From Platanthera guangdongensis (taxonomy: Eukaryota > Streptophyta > Magnoliopsida > Asparagales > Orchidaceae), in NCBI GenBank assembly GCA_039583875.1, contig CM077165.1, forward strand, positions 61,554,757-61,618,756: a stretch of DNA of 64,000 nucleotides, written 5' to 3'. A program made the translations under genes and the position numbers. Position 1 is the first letter of the stretch; every line of letters starts with the position of its first letter. Of this stretch, positions 47,251-58,362 are shown in pieces. The notes beneath the pieces were generated by a model, which had not been told where the DNA came from, ran no database searches, and saw only the letters and a program-made list of their open reading frames with translations.

Positions 47251-48520
47251 TCAAACATAAATTTTAATCCTTTTCAAAAGAATAATCAAACACAAAGATT
47301 GAAAAATCCTTTTACTCAGTGGATCATTCCTACTAGGAGATATCATCCACTTGGTTATAAGGATCAACCTGAATGTTCTTATATTACTAATTATTACGAA
47401 AGAAAACTAGGAGCCAAGGTAATCTGGGTCAAAAACACCTAATTTGTTTTATACATGAAAAGAACTATCCTACCATAGAGGAACAGTGATATTTGGATTG
47501 TGGATGGTCAAAACACATGACAGGAAGAAAAGCTAACCTAAGTAACTTCAAAGCAAAGGTTGGACCAAAAGTCATTTTTGTAGACTCTAACTATGGCCAG
47601 ATAGAGGGCTATGGAAAAGTCAAAGTTGGAGGAGTTACCTTTAGAAAGGTAGCTTCTGTGAATGGTCTTAAGCATAACTTAATCTCCATCAGTTAACTAT
47701 ATGATGAAGGTTATCTGGTATCTTTTAACAAATCTTTCTGTTCTATTACATCCAATACTAACAAAATTATTTAAACTAGAGTTAGACAAGGTAACATATA
47801 TATAGTCAACTATAATTCTGCTAAATCTAAAATTTGTTTATTTAATCAAATAAGCAAATCAAATAAACTATGGCATAAAAGATTAGGACCAATAAACCTT
47901 AGAACTATTGCTAAATTATCTAAGGACAACCTTATCAGAGGACTACCTTCTGGATCTTACAAGAAGGAAGGACATTACAGGGCTTGTTAGTTAGGAAAGC
48001 AAACGAAAAAAGTTTTAAATCCATATCTAAGAGTGATTCACCCAGACTTTTGTATTTGCTACATATGGACCTTTTTGGACATATTGTAATACAAAGTTTG
48101 GGAGAAAAGTCATATACCATAGTTATTATTGACGATTTCTCAAGATTCAATTGGGTGTTCTTTCTTAAAAACAAATCAAATACTTTCAAAGTCTTATAGA
48201 TTTTCTCAGGAACATCAAGATTAAGTACTCTACTCAGATTACATTGATCAGAAGTGATCATGGCACTGAGTTTGAATCTCTTCTGATGATAGAATTCTAT
48301 GGGAAATATGGAATTAGGCAATTTTTCTCTGCTCCTAGAACTCCTCAACAAAATGGGGTTACAGAAAGGAAAAATAGAACTCTAATTGAACCTGTTGGAA
48401 CATTACTTGTAGATGCTCATTTACCATTACCCTTTTGGGCAGAGGTAGTAAGCACTTCAAATTATGTTCTTAACAGAAGTTTGATTCATAAACTCAAGGG
48501 TAAGACTCCATATTAATTAC
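47251..48520 (+). pseudogene. Copia protease and integrase, broken (G)
   Basis: Protease core reads LDCGWSKHMTG at 47493-47525: the usual D-S-G is D-C-G, and the Trp two residues upstream is TGA (47487-47489). The GAG-pre-integrase region follows with WHKRLGPINLRT, where the second zinc-binding His is Pro. The integrase core keeps DLFG, IRSDHGTEF and QQNGVTERKNRT (D, D, E), but a stop at 48197-48199 and a frameshift separate the first Asp from the second. Ends with the stop at 48514-48516. Confidence 0.9.
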
Positions 48521-50620
48521 TCAAAAATAAGAAACCTAAAGTGAGTTATTTTAAAGGTTTTGGGTGTTGATGTTATATTCACAATAATGATAAGAAACAC
48601 TTAAGAAAATTTGAATCCAAAGTTGCATATGGAATATTTCTTGGATATTCTCAAGTCAGCAAGGATTATAGGGTATTTAATAAATCTATCCTTAAGATAA
48701 AAGAGCCTGCACATGTTTTGTTTGATGAAACTAACATGTTTTATAAGGAGAATAACACTTCTACCATAGACTCTTTTCAGTCACCAATTTTATGTGAGAA
48801 GTTAGATGAATTAAACCCTAAGAAAGAGCATACACTGCATCCTTCTCAACAAAATGTTGAAGACAGTGAAGAAGATAATTCAGAAATTTATGTTGAAAAC
48901 AGTATAGCTAATGAAATTCCCTAAGAGGAATTAACAACACAAGTTATTAAAGAACCAACTCCAACTGTTGATTTTATCACACTGAGAGATCACCCTAGAT
49001 CTCAAGTGATTAGAGACATATTAGCTGGTGTGCAAATAAGGCATCAACCCAATCAAGATCATATGCATACATGATTTCTTTCTTAGATTGAACCTCAATC
49101 CATAAAAGATGTGGAACAAGATCCTAATTGGATAATTACAATGCAAGAGGAACTCAATCAGTTTGAGAGATGTATAGTTTGGGACTTAGTTCCAAGACCC
49201 AAAGACTATCCAAACATTGGAACCAAATGGATCTTCAGAAATAAGTTGGATGCTTAAGGAGTTATAGTAAGAAATAAAGCTAGATTGGTAGCTCAATGAT
49301 ACTCACAGGCGGAAGGAATAGACTATGATCAGACTTTTGCTCATGTTGCAAGATTAGAAGCTATCAGAATATTTCTTGTATATGCAGCATTCAAGAAATT
49401 CAAGGTATATCAAATGGATGTGAAGAGTGCATTTCTGAATAGAGACCTCAAAGAGAAAGTTTATGTAGAACAACCTTCAGGTTTTATATCTTCAACTCAT
49501 TCTACTCATGTCTTTAAAATTAATAAAGCTCTTTATGGTCTTAAAAAATATCCAAGAGCTTGGTATTAAACCCTTGCTAGTTTTCTTTTAGAAAATAAAT
49601 TTAGTAGAGGCATGGTAGATAAAGCTTTATTTTTTAGACATCATAAATCTAAAATTTTACTAGTATAAATATATGTCGATGATATAATTTTTGGTTCTAC
49701 TGATTCCAAACTATGCAAAAGGTTCTCTGACCTAATGCATTCCAAGTTTGAAATGAGTAGCATGGGTGAATTATTCTACTTCCTTGGTTTACAAGTGAAG
49801 CAAACACCTGATGCCATTTTCATATCTCAATCTAAACATGTTAATGAGCTATTTAAAAGATTTGGGATGTCAGATGCCTCCTCTATGCAAACACCCATGC
49901 CTACTAATGCTATTGTTGATAATGATAAACATGGCAAACCGGTTGATCAGAAAACATATAGGACCATTATTGGCTCTTTATTATATTTAACAATAAGTAG
50001 ACCTGATATTATGTTTGCAAACTGTATGTGGCTAGGTTCCAAGTTAATCCTAAAGAATATCACTTAATTTTTGTAAAAAGAATTTTAAGATATATAAATG
50101 GTTGCACTAATCTAGGACTCTTGTATCCTATTGAGTCAGGATTTGAATTAACTGGATTCATAGATGATGACTGTGTTGGATGCAGAGTTGACAGAAAAAA
50201 CACATCAGGAACTTGTCAGTTTCTTGGTGATAGACTTGTGTCATGGTTTTGTAAGAAGCAAACCTCTGTGTCTACTTCAACTACAAAGGCTGAATATATT
50301 GAGCAGGTAGTTGTTGTTCACAGATTTTGTGGATTCAAAATCAACTTATAGATTTTGGTTATAACTTGAATAATTCAACTTTATTTTGTGATAATACTAG
50401 TGCAATTTCTATTACACAGAATGCTGTCCTTCATAGTAGGACCAAACATATAGAAATTAGGCATCATTTTATAAGAGACAATGTTGATAAGAATAAGATC
50501 AATCTTGTTTTTATACCTACTGATTTACAAAGGGCATACATTTTTACAAAACCCTTAGATGAAAAGAAACATAGTTTCTTTTTAAATCAGTTAGGAATGA
50601 TTGATGGTGAATCATTATAA
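48521..50620 (+). pseudogene. Copia reverse transcriptase and RNase H, broken (G)
   Basis: After an integrase C-terminal stretch (GIFLGYSQVSKDYRVFNK) the RT starts at about 49080: [35 protein letters not shown] (Asp), [13 protein letters not shown] and YVDDIIFGS at 49672-49698, the last preceded by TAA at 49666-49668. RNase H: LTGFIDDDCVGC (Asp), STTKAEYIE (Glu), LFCDNTSAI (Asp), TKHIEIRHHFIRD. Stops and two frameshifts (near 50030 and 50330). Terminates at 50618-50620 with GMIDGESL. Confidence 0.92.
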
Positions 50621-50979
50621 TGATTTTTGTTAGAGATCGACGAACTTCAACTTTTCATCGAACGAAGATCGACGAATTGTAAACTTTTCGTCGAACTGAG
50701 ATCGACGAGATGTGAAACTTTTGTAGATCCACGTATTTTAACTTTTTGTCGAACAAAGATCGACAAATTGTAAACCTTTCGCAAACCTTTCATTGAACGA
50801 AGATCGATGAACTGTATTTCCTTTATTAAATTTTTGTCAAACAGAGTTTGATGTTTTGTTTTTCATCGGACGGAATTCATCTCTTCAACTTCTGAAAACC
50901 TTATATTTATTTTTCATCGAACTATGTCCCGTGCTTTTCCCATTTCTCTTGCACTTGATCTTTTTGTTTTGCAGGAAAC
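50621..50979. repeat. TCGACGAA/TCGTCGAA array downstream of copia pol (G)
   Basis: Alternating GATCGACGAA and TTCGTCGAAC or CATCGAACGAAGATCGA, at least eight units from 50636 to about 50880, a third occurrence of the LTR motif. Lies between the pol stop and the ORF2 start and has no open frame of note. Confidence 0.8.
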
Positions 50980-53690
50980 ATGACAGTGTCGCAGGAGATT
51001 CTCACAATAATGAAGTTTGATGGAGGATTTGATATAGACATGGACTCTTTCAGTCATTCAGATCAAATATTTATGGATATTCTGCAACTGTTTGAGGCAC
51101 AACATCTGTGAAACATTTTGTCCACCAGAATCAAACTCCCCATCATGGAAATTAAGGAATGGGTCTATACTGCAAAGATTCAAGACCTTACAACTATTAC
51201 TGGATCAGTCGCAGGACATCAGGTTTCTCTAACACATGAAATTTTATCTGAAATTTTTGGTTTCATCAATGGACAAGATGATATAGAAACATCTAGTTCT
51301 GAATTTGAGGTTATGCTAGATAGAACGGGTCATTTCTAAGGAAACCCTAACACCCTATTGAAAAAGAATTTTTCTATAAAATATAAGTTTTTAGCTTATG
51401 TTGTTGGGAAGGTACTTCTGGGCAAACACTCTGCCCATGATTATGTTACCAGGCACCAATTCCTTTTGATGTGTGCTCTGGTGGATCAGAAAACTATAAA
51501 CCGGGGGACAATTTTATTTGATTCAATTAAAAAGAAGATTAATAAGAAAGATGTTAGTTATGACAGAATTCTGGGAATTTTCCTCCAAACTAAATGTCCA
51601 GAGGTTCTGGTCTCACAAACTATTCATATCAATGCATCCAAAAGGATTACTTCTACTTTGTTTGGAAAGTGGGATAGGGTGATTCAAAAGCCATCCATGG
51701 CTAAATCCTCCAGGTCATCTTTTGAAAGCACCAGGGCTATTCCAGCCACTCTCCCTATCCCAGAAGAGGCCTCTGCTCCTCTTATTTCTTCCACTCCACA
51801 TTCTCCACAACTTTCACCTAGACCTTCCCCAACTCCTTCTCAACAACCAACATTATCTGAAGTTGTTCCATGTTCAGCCTTCACTACCAATCCCCTAATT
51901 CATCAGTCACCACCTTCATCTTCACTTCTTTCTTCTCAACGTCACTTTTCTCTACTTAATTCATCTCCACCTCATTCATCTCCACAGCAATTATCACCAC
52001 CTCATTCATCTATCCGGGAAATCATTCCAGATGACATTCTCCCTGTCATCAATCCTACCTCTGTTCCTCAAGCATACACTATCTGACTAACCTATACAAA
52101 CAGATCGTCTCCCTATTATTCTACTCCAAATCCAACTTCTGCATCTACTCATAATGATCCTGAGTTTATGTATCTAGATTTTGCATCTATTGCTACTCAG
52201 CTTCTTGACTTCATCACTCCCACACTGAAGAAACTCTTAGATGAAGCACTGGCTCCTGTTGTGGCCTTCATTGATGACCTCTCTTCTCAAATAGCATCTT
52301 CCCATTTTGTCCCTTCTTCTGGGGGCCTAGATTCAGCTTACCCTAGATCTAGGCAGGGGGAGATGTTTAATGAAGAAGCTCGAAATGTAGAAGCTCAGGT
52401 TGTAGCAGCTATTTTTATTGAAGAGCCTGATATAGAGATGATATTTGAGGACGTGGTTTCAGATCTTCCAGAAGTTATAACTATTGGTGATTTCATTATT
52501 AATCCCACAGTTGATATATATTCTTTATTATCAGATTGTGATTTACTACACTATTATACTTCTAATTTACCAGCTCCAATTTTTGAAACAGTTCCTTCTA
52601 GAGCTATTGTCGGTTATACTGCTCCTGTTAATACTTCTGCCTTAGAACAATTTTTACGAGTTATTTCTACCAGTTTTGATTCTACCTCACAACCTATGAT
52701 ATTTGATGAACAAAATACTATTCTTGAGGATATAATAAATTCTGGGCAGATTCATTCCCCTCCTACTTTTGCATAGGATGAAACCCATATGCCTAATTTT
52801 GATGATCTTCTTAATGAAGATATATGTGATGTTTATAAACAGCCAGAGGAAAAGTTTGATGATTATATTAATATATATAAACTAATTGATGCTTTATATG
52901 ATCAACTTGAAGAGCATTCATATTTTAATACATAGTCTGATGATTCAGAAGTCTCTTATTCTAAGAAAAGAAAGTTAAGGAAGAAGGCTCCAGCTAAGGT
53001 TGCTCCTCAACCTTCATCAAAATCAAACATTACTTATTATATTCTGCATGTGATACCTCTCACTCCATACCTTCCACATTGGATGAGGTATTCCAAAATG
53101 AGCAGAAGAATAGGAAGAAAATGAAAAGATATCATTCTCCACCAAAGTCTTGGAGAGGAACTCCTCCTCCTTCTCCACTAGCAGCAGGATCAGCCAGAAA
53201 TGTATCTTACTCTTAGAGGTCTACTTCACATCATTCTAGACCAACTCAGGGCATGCAGGATAGACCTACAAGGTCTGAAACTCACAACAGTCAAAGCAGC
53301 CAGCAACACTCAAGTCAAGAAAGGGAAGAGTCTCCAGTATATGAACCAGAGCTTGATCCATTCTATAGAATGGCAAGGTTCAACGAGCAAGTTGCTCTTT
53401 ATCAGATTAAGAAAGCAAGGGCTGAAGGTATGGACACCTCTAAATTCTCTACTATGTCCTCCTATAGGCAACATGAACTTGATAGATATCAGAAGAAAAG
53501 CCTATTTAATGTTGACAAGTATATGAGTTTGCATCCTAAAGAAGTTGTTCCAAGAACCACTTCCCTGAAGATGATTGGTTCTCAAGATCTTAAAATGAGT
53601 AAAAGAGAAGCCGAAGATCCAACCAGGAAGCTAATTTTTACCAAATCATCTTCAAATTCTTCTTCAGCTGCTCCTCAGAAGGACAGTTAA
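50980..53690 (+). pseudogene. ORF2 downstream of copia pol, about 900 codons, broken (env-like position, function unknown)
   Basis: ATG at 50980 opens a frame that continues to about 53095 with stops at 51109, 51337, 52084, 52774 and 52936; from 53095 one lost A moves it to the frame ending at 53690. The N-terminal about 200 residues look folded (LPIMEIKEWVYTAKIQDL, HEILSEIFGF, KYKFLAYVVGKVLLGKHSAH). The middle is Ser/Pro/Gln-rich (SPQLSPRPSPTPSQQ). Residues 390 onward are helical and acidic, then a basic stretch (SKKRKLRKKAPAK), and a charged C-terminus. I see no signal peptide or membrane segment, so env-like function is not supported. A second, inverted copy is at 55952-57950. Confidence 0.72.
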
Positions 53691-53837
53691 TTTTTTATTA
53701 TGTTTTTGAACTTTGTTGTTTTTTATAAATTTTCTCAAAGCACTGTTTATATTTCTGCTAAAAAATTTATTTCTGCTAGATATTTATGCTGTGTTTTTTT
53801 GTTGTTTAATAGTATCCTCACCCAAATGCGGGGAGAT
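53691..53837 (+). promoter_or_regulatory. Post-ORF2 tail and polypurine tract of G
   Basis: T-rich tail after the ORF2 stop, then AAATGCGGGGAGAT at 53824-53837 directly before the LTR start TGTTGGAACT. Confidence 0.75.
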
Positions 53838-55028
53838 TGTTGGAACTCCTTTTTTCTGATTTGGTCTAGGATCACTATTATATGTCTAGGATGTTTTATT
53901 TGACCCAACTTGTATAGACAAGGGTCATAAGTCATTTTCGGGGTTGTTACTTCAGAAGGAATCTAGAGAAATTCAGTTCGACAAACGCAGAATTCAGATC
54001 GACGAACGTTGAGCTCAGTTCGACGAACAACGAGCTGTGTTCGATGAACTCGGGTTTCTAACTCCAAGTTTAGCTCGACGAATGTTGAGCTCCATTCGAC
54101 GAACTCTGATCTCAACTCAAAAGCTCAGTTCGACGAACTCCAGGCTCATTTCGACGAACTCTAGGCTTTGTTCAACGAATTCCTTGTTGTGTTTGACGTT
54201 CAGGCAATTTCCATATTCAGAGGCAGAATGATTTCAAAGGCTTAATTACAATCAGTTACAACTCTGATATTTAATGCTAAATATTCTAAATTAATATAAC
54301 CGTTTAAGGCAGCATTAAATATGGATTTATCACCGAGTTTTAATTCTAATTAACTTCAGGGCAGTTACATATCTCAAGGATTCATCAGGTATTTCAGAAT
54401 GATTTTAATTCAAATATTTGATTTCTTCTCGAATAATATTATTCAGAAGAATGCTACTAAAGGGGTTACAGATTTAGGTGTTATTGACTCAAAAACACAC
54501 AGAGATTTTGGATAATCTGCTTCAGACTCTCCAAGAGACATTCCATTTCATATATGTCTGAAATATCTTCTGGAGAGGAACAACATTCAAGAAGGCCTAC
54601 ACCCTGAAGAAAAGCTCACCTCCCTTGATCACAAATTCAATTCAACTCAGGGGGTGCTTTTTGCAACAAAATCCACTAAAGTCTTCTCAGAGAAACTTGA
54701 AAGAGAAGAAAATCATCTAAACTTCTTTTATTTTACTTCTTAAACTGTGTAGATGATTATAACTCCCTTCAAAAGATAACTCTTGGTTCATAAGTCACCT
54801 GATCAAAAGACTTAAGCTTGGTTTTTGGGCACCTGATCAAAAGCTCAAATGGTTGGTAGATCTCCCTTAGAAAATAGATCTTCTGGTGGCAGTGCACCTT
54901 ATCAAAAACCTGTAGTGGATTCCCACCTAAGTGGTAGAAGAGTAGATGAACCCAGATTTATTAGGGAACTAATATAAAATTTCCATGTGTCGTCTGTGAT
55001 TGCTTTACTTTCTATTGTGTGCTGTGAT

Positions 55029-55109
<81 letters not shown>

Positions 55110-55214
55110 TTACTTTAAATCCGCTATAAAAATAAATTAAAGTTTTTAATAAACAATATTCACCATCGCCCCCCCCCCCCTGTAGAGTAAAATGAGATCT
55201 ATCCCTCACTTTCA
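53838..55214 (+). repeat. Second LTR of copia composite G
   Basis: TGTTGGAACTCC … CACTTTCA, 1377 bp; longer than the first LTR mainly through an expanded (AT)37 run at 55033-55106 against (AT)13. Carries the TCGACGAA array at about 53970-54205. It is followed by a primer site, so it acts as 3' LTR for G and as 5' LTR for the gag fragment at 55215. Confidence 0.92.
55033..55106. repeat. (AT)37 microsatellite
   Basis: Uninterrupted AT dinucleotides; homologous run in the first LTR is 26 bp at 45826-45851. Confidence 0.97.
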
Positions 55215-55951
55215 ATTGGTATGAGAGGGAGGTTGGTTGATTTACAGGCTAATACCTGAACCAATAAGATCCTGATAGATCTTAATTTACTTAGAGCTTG
55301 ATCCTAACATAGCACAAAAAAAGAGTATGCAAGCACTAGATCTCCTATTTGCAATCTTAATAAGTTTACATTATTGAAAGCACGGATTAAGTTATACATG
55401 AATTCTATTGATGAAGATATCTATTATTCTATTTTGACAGTCCACCTCTACCATTAGAAACAATAAGCACCAGTGCTACACCACCATTAGAATGGACAGA
55501 AGACCAGAGAAAAGCAAAAATTATAAATGCAAAGTCTATGAACATGTTAGCCCAAATAATGTCAGATGACATTTTTCAGAAGGTTACTGAATGCACTTCA
55601 ACAAATGACATCTAGGACTCCCTCATAGCAATGGTGGCTGGATCAGCAGATGAGAGAAAAGACAAAAGATCTCACCTGATTTCTCAATATGAGAATTTCA
55701 AAAAGGGTGAACTTGAATATGTTGTTGATATGTACACAAGACTCAGTCGCATAATCAATGAGCTGAATACCTTGGAGAAAGACATTACATTGACATAAGT
55801 CAATGATAAGAATCTCGTGTGTTTCCCTAGAACATGGGATTCAAGAATCTGGTCAATTAGAGAAGCCAGAAGTGTAAACGAGATCTCAACAGAAACCATG
55901 TTGGGCAAGCTCAAATCTTTTGAGCAGCTCATCAAAACTAGAGAAACTGGC
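55215..55951 (+). pseudogene. gag: Second primer site and copia gag N-terminal part (G, unit 2)
   Basis: Starts with TGGTATGAGAGG (55217-55228), a one-base variant of the iMet primer site. From about 55436 the Gag core is readable: PPLEWTEDQRKAKIINAKSM, a stop in place of Trp after TSTNDI, MVAGSADERKDKRSHLISQY, FKKGELEYVVDMYTRLSRII, and LGKLKSFEQLIKTRE. This is the part missing from the first unit. At 55952 the sequence switches abruptly to inverted ORF2. Confidence 0.83.
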
Positions 55952-57962
55952 CTTTCTTGACTTGAGTGTTGCTGGCTTCTATGACTGTTGTGAGTTTCAG
56001 ACCTTGTAGGTGTTTCCTGCCTGCCCTGAGTTGAACTAAAATGATGTGAAGTTGGCCTCTGAGAGTAAGATACATTACCAGCTGATCCTATTCCTGGAGG
56101 AGGAGGAGGTGGAGGTCCTCTCCAAGACTTTGGTGTTGAATGATATCTTTTTATTTTCTTCCTATTCTTCTGCTCATTTTTGGAATACCTCATCCAATAT
56201 GGAAGGTTTGGAGTGAGAGGTATTCCATGAAGAATGTAATAAGGAATGTTTGGTGTTGATGAGGGTTGAGGAGTAACCTTAGCTGGAGCCTTCTTCCTTA
56301 ACTTTCTTTTCTTCGAATAACAATCTTTTGACTCATCAGACTCTGTATTGACATCTGACAGCTCTTCAGGCTGATCATATAAAGCATCAATCTATTTATA
56401 TATATCAGTATGATCATCAAACTGATCCTTTTGCTATTTATAAACATTACATATATCTTCATTAAGAAGATCATCAAAATTGGGCATAGGGGTTTCATCC
56501 CATGCAAAAGTAGGAGGGGAATGAATCTGCCCAGAATTTATTATATCCTCAAGTATAGTAGTCTGTTCATCAACTATAATAGGCTATGAGGTAGAATCAA
56601 AACTGGTAGAAATAACTTGTAAAAGCTGTTCTAAGACAAAAGTATTAATAGGAGCAGTATAACAGACTATAGCTCTAGAAGGATTTGTTTCAAAAGCTGG
56701 AGCTAGTAAACTAGCAGTATAATAATGCACTAAATCATAATCTAATAATAAAGAATATATATCAACCGTGGGATTAATAATGAAATCACCAACAGTTATA
56801 ACTTCTTGAAGATCTGAAACCACATCCTCAACTGTCATCTCTGTATCAAGCTCTTCAATAAAAACATCTGCTGCAATCTAAGCTTCTACATTTAGAGCTT
56901 CTTCATTAAACATCTCCCCCTACCTAGATCCAGGGTGAGCTGAATCTAGGCCCCCAGAAGATGGGACAAAATGGGAAGAGGCTATTTGAGAAGAGAGGTC
57001 AGCAATGGAGGCCACAACAGGAGCCAGAGCTTCATCTAAGAGTTTCATGGGTGTTGGAGTGATGAAGTCAAGAAGTTGAGTAGCAATAGATGAAAAATAT
57101 AGATACATAAACTCATTAGCATTCTGAGTAGATGTAGAAGTTGGATTTGGAGTAGAAGAAGTGAGAGAAAATCTATTTGTACATGTTTGACAGATAGTGA
57201 AGGCTTGAGGAATAGCGGTAGGATTTATAACAGGGGGAATGTCATCTAGAATGATTTCTTAGATACATGAGTGAGGTGGTGATAATTACTGTGGAGATGA
57301 ATGAGGTAGAGATGAATTATGTAGAGAAAAGGAAGGTGGAGATGAAGGCGGTGACTGATGAATTGGGGAATTGGTAGTGAAGGCTGAAGATGGAACAGCT
57401 TCAGATAAAGTGGGTTGTTGAGAAGGAGGTGGGGAAGGTCTAGGTGAAAGTTGTGGAGAATTTGGAGTGGAAGAAACAAGAGGAGCAAAAGCCTCTTCAG
57501 GGATAGGGAGAGTGGTTGGAACAGCCATGGTGCTTTCAGAAGGTACCCTGGAGGATTCAGCCATGGATGGATTTTGAATCACCTTGTACCACTTTCCAAA
57601 CAAAGTAGAAGTAATCCTTTTGATGCATTGATATGCATAGTTTGTGAGACTGGAACCTCTAGACATTTGGTTTGGAGGAAAATTTCCAGAATTCTGCCAT
57701 AACTAACATCTTTCTTATTCATCTTCTTTTTAATTGAATCAAATAAAATTTTCCCCTAGTTTATAGTTTTCTGATCCACTAGAGCACACATGAAAAGGAA
57801 TTGGTGCCTGGTAACATAATCATGGGTAGAGTGTTTGCCCAGAAGTACCTTCCCAACAACATCGGCTAAAAACTTATATTCTATAGAAAAATTCTTTGTC
57901 AATAGGTGGATAGGGTTTCCTTGGGAATGACCCATTCTTTCTAAGGTTGACTGGATGAACCT
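55952..57962 (-). pseudogene. Inverted copy of ORF2 with deleted 5' part (G)
   Basis: Minus strand from 57962: leader GGAGGTTCATCCAGTCAACC joined to ORF2 at about codon 115 (TCATTCCCAAGGAAACCC), then collinear with 51320-53320, ending near the sequence GSAGNVSYSQRPTSHH … SSQER. It is diverged from the forward copy by many substitutions, so it is not a simple recent inversion. It keeps the five-A run that the forward copy lost and so reads through there (56193-55955). It has its own stops at about 56880, 56580, 56400 and elsewhere. Confidence 0.82.
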
Positions 57963-58050
57963 CCGTCTGATACCAATTGAAAGTGGGGGATAGATCTGAT
58001 TTTACACTAGGGGGTGAATTGTGTAAAATCAGATCTATCTCTTACTTTCA
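57963..58050. repeat. Primer site and head-to-head truncated LTR ends at right edge of G
   Basis: Minus-strand primer site TGGTATCAGACGG at 57975-57963, then the inverted last 39 bp of the LTR (57978-58016), then the forward last 34 bp (58017-58050). Perfect 18-nt arms ATAGATCTGATTTTACAC (57990-58007) and its complement (58021-58038) surround 13 nt. Ends ACTTTCA next to the GCTTA duplication. Confidence 0.88.
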
Positions 58051-58055
58051 GCTTA

Positions 58056-58362
58056 TGCCCTGTAAATAGTAATCAAATCTCTATCTCAGAAATTTGTCTA
58101 AGTGGAAGCTAAACTATCATCTGTACACGCTTCATCACCTGACGTAGGGCTGCAGTAGTAGTACGTGGTGTCAGCTCCTCATGTCCTGCCACCTTGTCCT
58201 GCTAGTCATGTTGTTGCTCCATCTCCTCGAGCTCCTAAAATGATATGGTCACAACCAACCGTTTGTCATAAAAACTAAGCCATTGTCCTCTCCTCACCCC
58301 CACGACTCTTAGGTACTGAGAGGGAGGATGAAGCAGAGAACAATATGGGGTACAAAAGTAAA
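58056..58362 (-). repeat. 5' LTR of element D, part 2, truncated by element F
   Basis: Matches 26790-27095 of the left LTR (for example GCTGCAGTAG…CAGCTCCTCATGTCC and the AAAATGATA…GGTCACAACC stretch) and stops after GTAAA at 58362, where F's TGTACAACC begins. Confidence 0.85.

Larger units (their letters stand above)
44635..58050 (+). mobile_element. Sirevirus-like Ty1/copia composite G, flanked by GCTTA duplication
   Basis: Order: LTR (44635-45944), primer site, gag C-terminus, pol, ORF2, LTR (53838-55214), a second primer site and gag N-terminus (55215-55951), then an inverted block (ORF2 plus leader plus primer site, 55952-57977), an inverted LTR end (57978-58016) and a forward LTR end (58017-58050). 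GCTTA occurs at 44630-44634 and 58051-58055, so outer ends belong to one integration. The gag coiled coil, the knuckle, the YVDDIIFGS RT and the long extra ORF fit the Sirevirus (SIRE/Maximus) group. Confidence 0.85.
26513..58362 (-). mobile_element. Tekay-like Ty3/gypsy element D, minus strand, split by E, G and F
   Basis: Minus-strand order: right (5') LTR beginning 44358, tRNA-iMet primer site, gag, protease, RT, RNase H, integrase with chromodomain remnant, left (3') LTR ending 26513. The LTR, with E removed, is about 4.65 kb, long as in Tekay/Del elements, with TGTAACATCCC…TCTTACA ends on the minus strand. Its left LTR carries element E and its right LTR carries composite G, then is truncated by element F at 58363. 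The five bases before 26513 are TCCTG; the partner would lie outside the window. Confidence 0.85.

Noticed and set aside
50980..53690. Calling ORF2 an envelope gene
   Set aside because: No signal peptide, cleavage site or transmembrane segment can be seen; only the position after pol is env-like.
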